Source: Nocardia panacis
GTDB taxonomy: Bacteria; Actinomycetota; Actinomycetes; Mycobacteriales; Mycobacteriaceae
Assembly: GCF_003598715.1 (NCBI RefSeq)
Contig: NZ_QZFU01000017.1
Span: 62,001-126,000 of the forward strand
Direction: 5' to 3'
DNA length: 64,000 nt
Below, piece after piece: positions 9,220-17,887 of this stretch. The notes under the pieces are model-generated. The model saw only the letters and a list, made by a program, of their open reading frames with translations. It had not been told where the DNA came from and ran no database searches. Every line of letters starts with the position of its first letter. The first letter of the stretch is position 1. Made by a program: the position numbers and the translations under genes.

Positions 9220-10008
9220 TCAGATTCCGTAGCGGCGATGCCTTGCCGCATAGTCGCGCAAGGCACGCAGGAAATCCACTCGACGGAATTCCGGCCAGTA
9301 CGCCTCGGTGAACCAGATTTCGGAGTACGCGCTCTGCCACAGCAGGAAACCCGAAAGTCGCTGCTCTCCCGAAGTTCTGATGACCAGATCCGGATCGGGC
9401 TGGCCCGAGGTGTACAAATGCTGGCCGATCGCATTGACGGTGATGGACTGGACCAGGTCCTCACCCGTCTCCCCCGCAGCGATCTCCTGGCGAACCAGCG
9501 AACGCACGGCGTCGGCGATCTCCTGCCTGCCGCCGTAACCGACCGCGATATTGACGTGGATGCCGGTGCGCCCCTCGGTGCGTTCGGCGGCGGTGCGCAG
9601 CCGCTTGGCGATCAGCTCGGGAAAACCCTCCAGCGAGCCGACGATGCGCACACTCCAGTTCTGCTCCGGGGCCGAGATCTCCTCGACCACATCGGTGATC
9701 ACCTCGAAGACCGTTTCCAGCTCGTCGGGATCGCGCTGCAGGTTCTCGGTGGACAACAAGTAGACCGTCACCATCTCGATGCCCGCCGCCGCACACCACC
9801 CGACGAGTTCGGCGATGCGCAGCGCACCGACCCGGTGGCCGTGGGTGACATCGGCGAAACCGTTCTCGCGCGCCCAGCGGCGATTGCCGTCGCAGATCAC
9901 CGCGACATGGCGCGGATGACGTTTGCCCTCGAGCTGCTTGGTGAGCCGGGCCTCGTAGATGCGATACGGCAGCAGACGCACCAGACTGGGAAGCTCCACG
10001 GCGACCAA
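9220..10008 (-). CDS. Z-prenyl diphosphate synthase (UppS superfamily, Rv1086-like)
   Basis: 262 residues. Cis-prenyltransferase; by synteny with Rv1086, expected to make short-chain omega,E,Z-farnesyl diphosphate, the precursor used for decaprenyl phosphate in cell wall synthesis. Visible signatures are HVAVICDGNRRWARENG with the Asp that binds Mg2+/pyrophosphate, HGHRVGALRIAELVGWC, LLSTENLQRDPDE and the C-terminal DLVIRTSGEQRLSGFLLWQ block. Product chain length cannot be decided from sequence; a second, long-chain synthase would be expected elsewhere. Convergent with coaA (9 bases apart). Confidence 0.9.
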   Translation of the reverse strand: MVAVELPSLVRLLPYRIYEARLTKQLEGKRHPRHVAVICDGNRRWARENGFADVTHGHRVGALRIAELVGWCAAAGIEMVTVYLLSTENLQRDPDELETVFEVITDVVEEISAPEQNWSVRIVGSLEGFPELIAKRLRTAAERTEGRTGIHVNIAVGYGGRQEIADAVRSLVRQEIAAGETGEDLVQSITVNAIGQHLYTSGQPDPDLVIRTSGEQRLSGFLLWQSAYSEIWFTEAYWPEFRRVDFLRALRDYAARHRRYGI

Positions 10009-10120
10009 CCCTACGCCTCACCGGGCCGATCCCGGCAGCGGCCGGGGATGGACGCTACAGTGGACCAGACACAAACCTACGGTGCCGTAGGTTACCGTTG
10101 GGTTATCTGGGAGGTTCTTC

Positions 10121-10825
10121 GTGTCCGAATCACTGGACGCGGCCGCATACGGTCCACCGGAAACCGGACTGCGCCACGCCGTCGGCGCGCTCAAACCGCG
10201 CCTGCGCGGCTGGATCCACACCTGGGCCGTCGGCATCGGCGCCGTCGCCGCCATCGTGCTCATCACCTCGGCCAGCACCATCACCGAGACCGCGGGGTGG
10301 TCCACGCTGGTCTACGGGCTCACCGTCTGCGCACTGTTCGGCGTCAGCGCGGTCTATCACCGGGTCACCTGGCAGACCGTGCGCGCCCGAACACTGATGA
10401 AACGGGCGGATCATTCGATGATCTTCCTTTTCATCGCGGGCAGCTACACACCTTTCGCACTGCTCGGACTACCCGGCGGCACCGGACGCACCCTGCTGAT
10501 CGTGGTGTGGGCGGGCGCGCTCGCCGGTGTCACGCTGAAACTGCTGTGGCCCACCGCGCCCCGCTGGGTCGGCGTACCGCTGTACCTGCTCCTCGGCTGG
10601 GCCATCGTTCCCGTCGTGGGCCGCCTGCACGCCAACATCGGCGTCGCGCCGCTGGTGCTGCTGGTCGTCGGCGGCGTGCTCTACAGCGTCGGCGCCGTCC
10701 TCTACGCGACCAAATGGCCCAACCCGTGGCCCGCCGTCTTCGGCCATCACGAGTTCTTCCACGCCGCGACGGTTCTCGCGGCGACGTGCCACTACGTAGC
10801 GGTCTGGTTGGTCGTGTTCCGCTGA
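10121..10825 (+). CDS. Hemolysin III-type (PAQR superfamily) membrane protein
   Basis: 234 residues with seven predicted membrane helices. Metal-site His residues characteristic of the family are visible in VSAVYHRVTW, MKRADHSMIFLFIAGSYTPF and FGHHEFFHAATVLAATCHY. This corresponds to Rv1085c / TrhA. The molecular function in bacteria is unsettled; membrane-energetics roles have been proposed for TrhA. GTG start with GGGAGG upstream. Its last 34 bases overlap the end of the convergent thioredoxin-domain gene, an arrangement also expected from the syntenic block. Confidence 0.9.
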   Translation: MSESLDAAAYGPPETGLRHAVGALKPRLRGWIHTWAVGIGAVAAIVLITSASTITETAGWSTLVYGLTVCALFGVSAVYHRVTWQTVRARTLMKRADHSMIFLFIAGSYTPFALLGLPGGTGRTLLIVVWAGALAGVTLKLLWPTAPRWVGVPLYLLLGWAIVPVVGRLHANIGVAPLVLLVVGGVLYSVGAVLYATKWPNPWPAVFGHHEFFHAATVLAATCHYVAVWLVVFR

Positions 10826-13017
10826 GCGGCGGCACGATTCGGACGAATAGTCTGGCCCCACCCGCGCTCCAGCGACGCTCGCAGTTCCTCGACAGTGGTG
10901 ACCGGAAGGTCACATACCGAACCCCGACATACGTATGCCGCCGGAACACCGTCGCGCAGCGGGCGCGCCTCGAGCAAAGGCACCGAATCAGGTTGCGCCG
11001 CGACGATGACCGCGCCACCGGGTGCGAGCATTCTGGCGGCGGTCAGCAACGGTCCCGCCGCGGGCCACATTCCGGCTTCGAACTCGATGGGCGAGTCGAA
11101 CGAGTGCGCACATCTCGTGGTCGCATCGGGCACGGCGGCTGAAGCGGGAAGCGTTGGCGCGTTGGATGATTCGGCACGCGCGGCGAGAGGTAGCGGGTCG
11201 TCCGGAGTGGCTATGGCTATCTGGAGGGGGCCGTGGAGCGCGGCTTCGGCGGCGGCGAGCCAGTGACCCGCGGCGCGCGGGATACGGGACAGGATGACCG
11301 CACCTCTGGCGAGCGTCTGATCCGCGATTTGGCGATAGCGAGTGTCTGACGCACTGGCGGCGGCGGTCAGGAGGGCTTCGAGAACAGCCGAGGCGCCGGA
11401 AGGGGTCGCGCCGTCCACCGGGTCACGGGGGCGGGTGACGAGGGTTTCGGCGTCGTCGGCGGTATCGAACCAACTGCCAGGAGCAGCCGGGTCGGTGAAG
11501 TGCTGAATTGTCTTGTCCAGCAGGCTCTGTGCCTCGACGAGCCAGTCCGGCCGCCCGGTGGCCTGATACAGGGCGAGCAGACCGGTGGCGAGCCAGGCGT
11601 AATCCTCCAGAATGCCCGCCGCATTGCCCGCGACGCCCTCCAGGGAGGCGCGCAGGACCCGACCGTCGACCACATGGACACTCAGCACGTGACGGGCGCA
11701 GCGAGCGGCGGCGGCAAGCCAATCCGGTTGCCCCAGCGCGGCTCCCGCCTCGGCCAAGGCGGTGATCGCCATACCGTTCCACGCCGTGATCACCTTGTCG
11801 TCGCGGGCCGGTTGCGGACGCCCGGCGCGGGCGGCCCGCAGTGCGGTGCGCACCCGCGCGAAACGTCCGGCATCATCGGGATCGCGGTAGCGGGTGAGCA
11901 CCGAGGCGCCCTGTTCGAAGTTGCCCGCCGTCCTCACGCCGAGAAGTTCCGCCGCCCAAGCCCCATCGGCCGGCCCGAGCACACCGATCAGCTCGGCGGG
12001 CGTCCACACGTAGGTCGCGCCTTCGACACCCGGCTGCCCCGCCGCCACCTGCGTATCGGCATCCAGTCCGGAGGCGAAACCGCCTGCCGCCGTACCGAGA
12101 TCATCGAGCAGGAACTCCGCCGTCTCCCGCACGATCCGATGCGCCAACTCCGATCCGTCGCGTCGCGCGAGATGCGCGTAGACCCGCAGCAACAGCGCAT
12201 TGTCGTAGAGCATCTTCTCGAAATGCGGCACCACCCACCCGGCATCGACGGAATACCGGGCGAACCCGCCGCGCAACTGGTCATAGATCCCGCCCCGCGC
12301 CATCGCCACCGCCGTTCGCGAAACCGCCTGGAGCACTTCACTTTTCCCGGTCCGCTCATAGCCGCGCAGCAACCCCTCCAACTGCGCCGACGGCGGAAAC
12401 TTCGGCGCCCCACCGAATCCCCCGCGCTCGACATCCTCCTCCCCCAACACCGCCGCCACCGCACCATCCAAAAGCTCGGCATTCACCGCGATCCGCGCCT
12501 CGGGCAACCCGGAAGCCTGCTCCCGCAGCGCCACCGCCACCTGCTCGGCCGCCTTGTGCACCTCATCGCGCCGCGCCTGCCAAGCCTGCGCCACCGCCGC
12601 CAAAACCTGCGTGAACGACGGCATCCCACCCCGAGGCGCCTTCGGGTAATACGTCCCGCAATAGAACGGCTCCCCCGCCGGCGTCAGAAAACACGTCATC
12701 GGCCACCCGCCCTGCCCCGTCATCGCGACCGTGGCATTCATATAGATCGCATCCAGATCGGGCCGCTCCTCCCGATCCACCTTCACACAGACAAACCCCT
12801 CGTTCATCACCCGGGCCGTCCCCGCATCCTCGAACGACTCATGCGCCATCACATGACACCAGTGGCAACTCGCGTACCCCACCGAAAGCAGAATCGGCAC
12901 ATCCCGCGCCGCGGCCTCGGCCAATGCCTCGGCGTCCCACTGCCGCCAATCAACTGGATTATCGGCGTGCTGACGCAGGTAAGGCGATGTCGCAGTAGCC
13001 AATTGGTTCACACCCAT
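10792..13017 (-). CDS. Thioredoxin-domain protein of the DUF255/SPATA20 family (Rv1084-like)
   Basis: About 741 residues. The N-terminal 150 residues are the DUF255 thioredoxin-like domain (SPYLRQHADNPVDW, then PILLSVGYASCHWCHVMAHESF with a CxxC pair, then VKVDREERPDLD). The large C-terminal part is a six-hairpin (alpha/alpha)6-type domain related to N-acylglucosamine 2-epimerase/cellobiose epimerase (FEKMLYDNALLLRVYAHLA, DDKVITAWNGMAITALAEAG). The function of the family is not established. The ATG at 13017 gives the N-terminus expected from Rv1084; AGGAGG lies only 3 bases upstream, so GTG 13011 with 9-base spacing is a real alternative. Confidence 0.92.
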   Translation of the reverse strand: MGVNQLATATSPYLRQHADNPVDWRQWDAEALAEAAARDVPILLSVGYASCHWCHVMAHESFEDAGTARVMNEGFVCVKVDREERPDLDAIYMNATVAMTGQGGWPMTCFLTPAGEPFYCGTYYPKAPRGGMPSFTQVLAAVAQAWQARRDEVHKAAEQVAVALREQASGLPEARIAVNAELLDGAVAAVLGEEDVERGGFGGAPKFPPSAQLEGLLRGYERTGKSEVLQAVSRTAVAMARGGIYDQLRGGFARYSVDAGWVVPHFEKMLYDNALLLRVYAHLARRDGSELAHRIVRETAEFLLDDLGTAAGGFASGLDADTQVAAGQPGVEGATYVWTPAELIGVLGPADGAWAAELLGVRTAGNFEQGASVLTRYRDPDDAGRFARVRTALRAARAGRPQPARDDKVITAWNGMAITALAEAGAALGQPDWLAAAARCARHVLSVHVVDGRVLRASLEGVAGNAAGILEDYAWLATGLLALYQATGRPDWLVEAQSLLDKTIQHFTDPAAPGSWFDTADDAETLVTRPRDPVDGATPSGASAVLEALLTAAASASDTRYRQIADQTLARGAVILSRIPRAAGHWLAAAEAALHGPLQIAIATPDDPLPLAARAESSNAPTLPASAAVPDATTRCAHSFDSPIEFEAGMWPAAGPLLTAARMLAPGGAVIVAAQPDSVPLLEARPLRDGVPAAYVCRGSVCDLPVTTVEELRASLERGWGQTIRPNRAAAQRNTTNQTAT

Positions 13018-13336
13018 CAACCTCCTATGTCAAGCCGACACACAACACATTCCGGCTGCTCCTCAGAGTCGGACTTGCCGAAATGGCAAAAGCCTGTCTT
13101 GCCACCGCACCGCAGATTCGTGCGCCATCACATGAAGGGTAGTGCGCCATCACCCGCCACATCCGGGTTGAACCGTCCCTGCGGCAGGCGCGCTGGACCG
13201 TCGGCCCGTCCGCGCCCACTTCCGGTAGTCGGCAGCTCTGGCAGATCTTGGATCAAAGATCTGGCAAATCTGGGATTTTAATGTCGCGAATGTGGGATTA
13301 TCTCGCCGGCAGATCTCAGATTAGAGAGGATCCACA
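13018..13336. other. Intergenic region with direct repeat and palindrome before the AAA/DUF4143 gene
   Basis: No gene seen. The first 200 bases show nothing distinctive. The 3' end carries a 17-base direct repeat with two mismatches, TCTGGCAGATCTTGGAT (13237-13253) and TCTGGCAAATCTGGGAT (13260-13276), and the imperfect palindrome AGATCTTGGATCAAAGATCT (13243-13262). A further TGTGGGATTA follows at about 13291. These sit 60-100 bases before the start of the ATPase gene and mark the left edge of the accessory insertion. They look like an operator or recombination relic; which one cannot be decided. Confidence 0.5.
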
Positions 13337-14611
13337 GTGCCGGAGCCCAAGCTGATCGAACGTCACCTACAGGCAGTGCTGGCCGAGCTCGTCCACGACG
13401 AACCCGTGGTCGTGCTGACCGGCGCCCGCACCGTCGGCAAGAGCACCCTACTCTCCGCATGTGCCAGGACAGCGGGCCTGCAGGTCCTCGATCTCGATGA
13501 TCTGGAGACCCGACGAGCCGTCTCAGCCGATCCAGCGCTGTTCGTCGCCTCGGACCGACCCACACCTGTGTGTATCGACGAATTCCAGCATGTTCCGTTG
13601 CTCCTGGATGCCATCAAGGCCGAACTCAACAAGGATCTACGGGCTGGACGCTACATACTGACGGGCTCGACTCGCTATGGGTCACTCCCGGCAGCCGGGC
13701 AGTCGTTGACCGGCCGAGCCCATGTCGTGACGATGTGGCCGCTCTCGCAGGGAGAACTGGCAGGGACACGCGAAACGGCCCTGGACGCGCTGATCAGCGA
13801 TCCCGCATCACTGGTGACCGCCAGTGCGTCGACAAGCACCCGTGCCGACTATGAGCGGGCCGTGCTCGCCGGCGGGTTCCCACTCGCTCTGGCCAGGGAA
13901 CCAGGCCGCTCCCGCGATCGGTGGTTCCGGGACTTCGTCAACCTGGTCGTCGAGCGCGATGTCATGGAGATCCGCAAAGTCCGCCAGCGGCAAGTACTGC
14001 CACAGGTACTTCAAAAGCTCGCGGGCCAGACCGGCCAAGTAGTCACCATCGCGAACGTCGCCGACGCGGTCGGACTCGACTCGACGACGGTCAAGGACTA
14101 TCTCGGCCTTTTGGAAGCGGTCTTCCTCATCCATCGCATCGAACCGTTCACCCGATCGGCTACCCAACGGACCATCCGCAGCGCGAAAGTTCATGTTGTC
14201 GACACCGGCCTCGCCGCGTACCTCACCGGACTAACAGAACAGAAACTGGCCGGCCGAATCCCCGCGACACTCAGCCAGTTCGGCCACCTCGTCGAAACCT
14301 TCACCGTGAACGAGCTGATCAAGCAGGCAGGCTGGGCAAGTCAGGAGGTTGGGTTCTCCCACTTTCGAACCCGCGACCAGCAAGAGGTCGACCTCGTCAT
14401 CGAAACGGTCACGGGGGCCGTCACCGCGATCGAGGTCAAAGCAGCAGGCACAGTAGCCGACCGCGACTTCGAAGGACTCCGGATGCTCCGGGACAAACTG
14501 GGCAGCGCCTTCGTAGGTGGCACGGTCATCAACCTCGGCAGGAAGTCCTACACCTACGAAGACAAGTTGCACGTGCTACCTCTCGATCGACTGTGGACGG
14601 CCCTCGACTGA
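13337..14611 (+). CDS. AAA_14 ATPase with C-terminal DUF4143 domain
   Basis: 424 residues. N-terminal P-loop ATPase of the AAA_14 type: Walker A GARTVGKST at residues 29-37, Walker B-like VCIDEFQHVPLLLDAIK, then the sensor strand YILTGSTRYGSLP. A winged-helix-like stretch follows (TIANVADAVGLDSTTVKDYLGLLEAVFLIHRIEPF). The C-terminus is DUF4143, with a PD-(D/E)xK-like core EVDLVIETVTGAVTAIEVKA. Stand-alone genes of this type are widespread and probably mobile or defence related, but the activity of the family is not known. GTG start with AGAGAGGA upstream. It is alone on the plus strand at the edge of the accessory region. Confidence 0.85.
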   Translation: MPEPKLIERHLQAVLAELVHDEPVVVLTGARTVGKSTLLSACARTAGLQVLDLDDLETRRAVSADPALFVASDRPTPVCIDEFQHVPLLLDAIKAELNKDLRAGRYILTGSTRYGSLPAAGQSLTGRAHVVTMWPLSQGELAGTRETALDALISDPASLVTASASTSTRADYERAVLAGGFPLALAREPGRSRDRWFRDFVNLVVERDVMEIRKVRQRQVLPQVLQKLAGQTGQVVTIANVADAVGLDSTTVKDYLGLLEAVFLIHRIEPFTRSATQRTIRSAKVHVVDTGLAAYLTGLTEQKLAGRIPATLSQFGHLVETFTVNELIKQAGWASQEVGFSHFRTRDQQEVDLVIETVTGAVTAIEVKAAGTVADRDFEGLRMLRDKLGSAFVGGTVINLGRKSYTYEDKLHVLPLDRLWTALD

Positions 14612-14653
14612 GCCCAACCCACCCGGGTCGGATAGTTCGGGGAATCCCTTGTG

Positions 14654-15610
14654 TCAGTGGCGCATCGCGGAGGTGAGGTGTTCTCGGGTGAGGTGCCAGA
14701 GTTTGTCGGCGGCGGCGGGGTCGAGGGCCCAGGGGGCGTAGCCGGTGCGCTCACCCGCCACGTTTGGTCCCGCTTCTCGGCAGTCTTCGAAGTAGCGCCC
14801 CCCTACTCCCTCGAGTAGCGGTGAGGTGGCGACGAGGACGGTGGTGGCGGCGCCTTGCTGGGGTGTCTTGATCGCCGCAGGTGTGACCTGTGCGGAGTTC
14901 TGGATTTTCGCAGTGTCCCCGGGGATTGCCGCTACGTGTCGCTGTAGCCCGGTGTCCGGGATGACCCCGGGGTGCACGGCGTTCGCGGTGATGCCTTCGG
15001 CGGACCAGCGCTGCGTCGCCGCGACCGCGAACAGCGTATTCGCGGTCTTGGACTGTGCGTAGGCGAGGAGGGGGTTGTAGGGAATGCGCTCGAAATGAAT
15101 GTCGTCCCACTGGATGTCGGAGAGCAGGTGCGCGCTCGAGGACACCGAGACGATGCGGGCCGCCCCCGACTCGGCCAGTGCGTCGTGCAGCGCGAACGTC
15201 AGGGCGGCATGGCCGAGATGATTGGTGACGAACTGCGAGTCCCAGCCTCGGCTGGTTCGGGGGTCCGGTGGCATCATGACTCCGGCGTTGTTGATCAGGA
15301 CGTCCAGCCGCCCGGTCCACTGCTCGGCGAATGCCTCGATGCTCGTCAGGTCGGTGAGATCGACGGCGGCGGCCCGCACGTGGTTGCCGGTGGCGGCGGT
15401 GATCTCGTGGGCGACGGCCGCGGCGGCAGTGAGCGTGCGGGCGGTCAGCGTGACCCTCGCCCCGGCGTCGGCCAGGGCGCGAGCGGTCTGCGCGCCGATT
15501 CCCGACGCGCCGCCGGTGACGACGATGTGTTTGCCGGACAGGTCTGTTCCGGCGGCCACCTCCGCGGCGGTGGATTCGGCGGAGAATTCGGTGGTGATCA
15601 GGTGGGACAC
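14654..15610 (-). CDS. Short-chain dehydrogenase/reductase (retinol dehydrogenase-like)
   Basis: About 318 residues, classical SDR fold. The cofactor motif is VVTGGASGIGAQTARALADAG; NNAGVM is present; the catalytic Ser and the YxxxK motif lie in SVSSSAHLL and YAQSKTANTLF. The long insertion after the active site and the C-terminal extension match the retinol dehydrogenase/WW-oxidoreductase-like subgroup common in actinomycetes. NADP(H) or NAD(H) preference is not certain. GTG 15610 has AGGA 7 bases upstream; ATG 15631 is an in-frame alternative. It is the third gene of a run on the same strand (17004 to 14654). Confidence 0.85.
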   Translation of the reverse strand: MSHLITTEFSAESTAAEVAAGTDLSGKHIVVTGGASGIGAQTARALADAGARVTLTARTLTAAAAVAHEITAATGNHVRAAAVDLTDLTSIEAFAEQWTGRLDVLINNAGVMMPPDPRTSRGWDSQFVTNHLGHAALTFALHDALAESGAARIVSVSSSAHLLSDIQWDDIHFERIPYNPLLAYAQSKTANTLFAVAATQRWSAEGITANAVHPGVIPDTGLQRHVAAIPGDTAKIQNSAQVTPAAIKTPQQGAATTVLVATSPLLEGVGGRYFEDCREAGPNVAGERTGYAPWALDPAAADKLWHLTREHLTSAMRH

Positions 15611-15658
15611 CAGGTGTTCCTGTTCTCTCATGGGATCAGAGGACTTCGTTGTCGACGG

Positions 15659-15904
15659 CTACGGTTTCGGTAGCAGGAGCAGGACCCAGTCGCCTCGGGT
15701 CGGCAGCGATTTGCCGAAGCCGCCGGGAAGGATTGCCTGACCGTGCCGGTCGGGTCGAAGGACGAAGGGTGGGAGTCGCGCTCCGGTGCGAGGGTCGATG
15801 AACTGCCCCTGCCAAGAGTTTTCGCCGAGGTCGTTGACCCACAGCGCCCGCAGTCGCAGTCCGTATTCGCGGACGGCGTGTTGAGCGACCGACACCCGGT
15901 TCAT
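15659..15904 (-). CDS. Small protein of unknown function (81 aa)
   Basis: Not recognised. 81 residues, ATG at 15904, located 26 bases after the TIM-barrel gene and 27-48 bases before the SDR gene, all on the minus strand. The composition is protein-like (NDLGENSWQGQFIDPRTG) and it ends in a hydrophobic DWVLLLLPKP. No signal peptide or membrane helix. The ribosome-binding site is weak, so translation may be coupled to the upstream gene. Confidence 0.5.
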   Translation of the reverse strand: MNRVSVAQHAVREYGLRLRALWVNDLGENSWQGQFIDPRTGARLPPFVLRPDRHGQAILPGGFGKSLPTRGDWVLLLLPKP

Positions 15905-15930
15905 TGCCGTCTCGGATCGGCAGCGGAAAG

Positions 15931-17004
15931 CTACCTGTCACCCAAAAGACCTGTGTTGCAAGGGATCTGCGTGTCACCCCCGTCGGCGTAGCGTTCGGCG
16001 ACGGCAGCGAAGGCCGCTTTGGGCTCCCATGTCATGTCCGGGTAGGTGACGCCGCGGCGGTCTTCGAAAACCTTGACGATGCCGAGACCGGCGCGGTCGA
16101 GGTCGTCGCGGGGATCGCCGTCGGGGCGGTGGGGGTGGCTGTGCAGAGCGAACAGGAACACGAATGCGCTGTCGACGCCTTCGCTGTCGAAGATCTCCAG
16201 CAGTTCGCTCAGGTAGGTGGCCTGCTCGGCCTCGTCTCGCTCGTAATCCCCGTTCAGTCGGATCGGCGCGCCGGTGGCGGCGTCGTATTCGACGATCTCG
16301 TTGCTGCGTGGCGCGATGTCGGCTGCTCCGCGCCAGGTGGCCGTGCCGAATCCGGTGACCGCCAAGGGTTTTCCCTGCGCGACGAGATCACGTACGCCGC
16401 CGCGGAACCGGTCGGCCACCTCGGCGGAGCGGATGAGTTCGATCGACATGATGTCGAACGGTGTCCAGTCGATCCGTTCGAAAGGTATCGCGCAGTAGGT
16501 GAGCTTGCCGCCGAAGTGCGCGCGGACCGCGGTGACGGCCTCGGCGAGGAAGTTGTTGAGGCGGGCGATCAGCTCGTCGACCCGCTCACTGCGGGCATAC
16601 GGGTCTGCGAGCAGGGATTCGAGCCGCTCCCAGACGGTATCGCCGGGCAGGAATTCCGGATTCATCAGGCTCAGTTCGACTCCGGTGACGAACACGACCT
16701 CGGCCCCGGTCCGTCGCAGTCGCTCGGCCCGCTGCGCGCAGTCGGCGAACAGGGACAGGATCTGCGCATTCGTCAACTCCAGGGGGTAGGGCGAGAACCA
16801 GACCTCGAGCCCCAGTTCGGCGGCGCAGCGGGCTGCCAGTTCCAGCCTGTCGGCGTCGCCGCCGACGATCTGGACGGCATTGCAGTGCAGATCATCTCGG
16901 ATGATGGCGAGCTCCCGCCGAACGACCTCGGGGTCGAATTCCGGGCGTGATGACTGGCCCTCCGAGAGGAAGCCGGTGTCGTAGGTCATCCCTTTGCTTC
17001 GCAT
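15931..17004 (-). CDS. Glycosidase-like TIM-barrel protein of unknown function
   Basis: 357 residues. Homologues in Streptomyces and relatives, as I recall them, begin like this one (KGMTYDTGF, then VRRELAIIRDDLHCNAVQIVGGD) and are sometimes labelled abortive infection protein without evidence I know of. The alternation of strands and helices with LEVWFSPYPLELT, AEVVFVTGVELSLMNPEF, LTYCAIPFERIDWTPFDIMSIE and PLAVTGFGTATWRGAAD fits a (beta/alpha)8 barrel of the glycoside-hydrolase clan, with possible catalytic acids in TGVELS and WTPFD. ATG start, AGAAGGA 8 bases upstream. First gene of a probable three-gene unit with the 81-residue protein and the SDR. Confidence 0.6.
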   Translation of the reverse strand: MRSKGMTYDTGFLSEGQSSRPEFDPEVVRRELAIIRDDLHCNAVQIVGGDADRLELAARCAAELGLEVWFSPYPLELTNAQILSLFADCAQRAERLRRTGAEVVFVTGVELSLMNPEFLPGDTVWERLESLLADPYARSERVDELIARLNNFLAEAVTAVRAHFGGKLTYCAIPFERIDWTPFDIMSIELIRSAEVADRFRGGVRDLVAQGKPLAVTGFGTATWRGAADIAPRSNEIVEYDAATGAPIRLNGDYERDEAEQATYLSELLEIFDSEGVDSAFVFLFALHSHPHRPDGDPRDDLDRAGLGIVKVFEDRRGVTYPDMTWEPKAAFAAVAERYADGGDTQIPCNTGLLGDR

Positions 17005-17123
17005 GTGCGTGGTCCTTCTGTCGATCGGGGTTCGGTCGACGCCACGTTAGCGTCAAAAATGCGTGCACGCAATATTTCGCACACGCATTTTTCGTGGCAG
17101 GATGGGATCGCGGCGGCCGGGCC

Positions 17124-17807
17124 TTACCCCGCCGGGGACCGCTCGTTGGCGTAGCCGTCGAGCAACGCGGAAACGATGTCGACGATGCGGGGTTCGACAT
17201 CGACTACCGCGTGGGCGAGGTCGGGATCGGATTCGTAGAAATCGCGCAGGTGCGTGCCGGGCGCCGCCATCTGCCACAGCGCTCCAGCCATGACGGTGGC
17301 CGTCACCACGACATTGAGTGCCTGATCCTGCCGTAGCGGCGCGATCACGCTGATCGCCGCCGCGACAGCGGCGGTGTCGGCGATCGCGCGAATCTTGAAC
17401 GCCCGCACCGCATCCAACGAGACGTTTCGCTCGAGGTTGAGCGGGATGTGGGCGAGCAGATCACAGAACAGGGGGCGCTCGATCAGGGTTCGCGCCAGCA
17501 CGGTGGCGATGGCGCGCGACGGATCCGCGTCGACGGGCCGGGCCGAGAACGCCGCCAACCGGTTCCGCGCGTCGGTCGACCACTCCTCGTAGCCGGTCGC
17601 GGCCAGTTGGAGATAGATCTGCTCGCGCGTCTCGAAGTAGCGCAGCAGCGCCGACTTGTGCATGCCGATCTCGTCGGCGATCGCGGTCAACGTGACCTCG
17701 CGAACTCCGTCTCGAGTGGCCAACCGGGCCGCGGCGGCGAGAATGGCGTTCTCGCGCGACCGTTTCGCTTCGGGTGTGCGGGCACGTTCGAATTTGGAAC
17801 CAACCAC
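17124..17807 (-). CDS. TetR-family regulator
   Basis: About 227 residues. DNA-binding domain: KRSRENAILAAAARLATRDG, then LTAIADEIGMHKSALLRYFETREQIYLQL, the standard TetR helix-turn-helix with tyrosine in the recognition helix. The C-terminal domain (WSTDARNRLAAFSARPVDADPSRAIATVLARTLIERPLFCDLLAHIPLNLERN) matches the TetR_C_17-type ligand domain of actinomycete regulators. I place the start at GTG 17807. It is divergent from an SDR gene with two CAACnnnGTTG operators between them, so self- and SDR-gene control is inferred. Confidence 0.87.
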   Translation of the reverse strand: MVGSKFERARTPEAKRSRENAILAAAARLATRDGVREVTLTAIADEIGMHKSALLRYFETREQIYLQLAATGYEEWSTDARNRLAAFSARPVDADPSRAIATVLARTLIERPLFCDLLAHIPLNLERNVSLDAVRAFKIRAIADTAAVAAAISVIAPLRQDQALNVVVTATVMAGALWQMAAPGTHLRDFYESDPDLAHAVVDVEPRIVDIVSALLDGYANERSPAG

Positions 17808-17817
17808 GACCCACCGT

Positions 17818-17857
17818 AACACAACGATGTTGCGATACATAACACAACCCGGTTGCC
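17818..17857. promoter_or_regulatory. Twin TetR operators between regulator and SDR gene
   Basis: Two copies of the pattern AACACAACnnnGTTGC: AACACAACGATGTTGCG (17818-17834) and AACACAACCCGGTTGCC (17841-17857), 23 bases apart. Each contains the palindrome CAACnnnGTTG. A further inverted half (GCAACGGTGTT) lies at about 17865-17875. The position between divergent TetR and SDR promoters supports an operator role. Confidence 0.7.
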
Positions 17858-17887
17858 TTAATAGCGCAACGGTGTTTCACTAATTTC

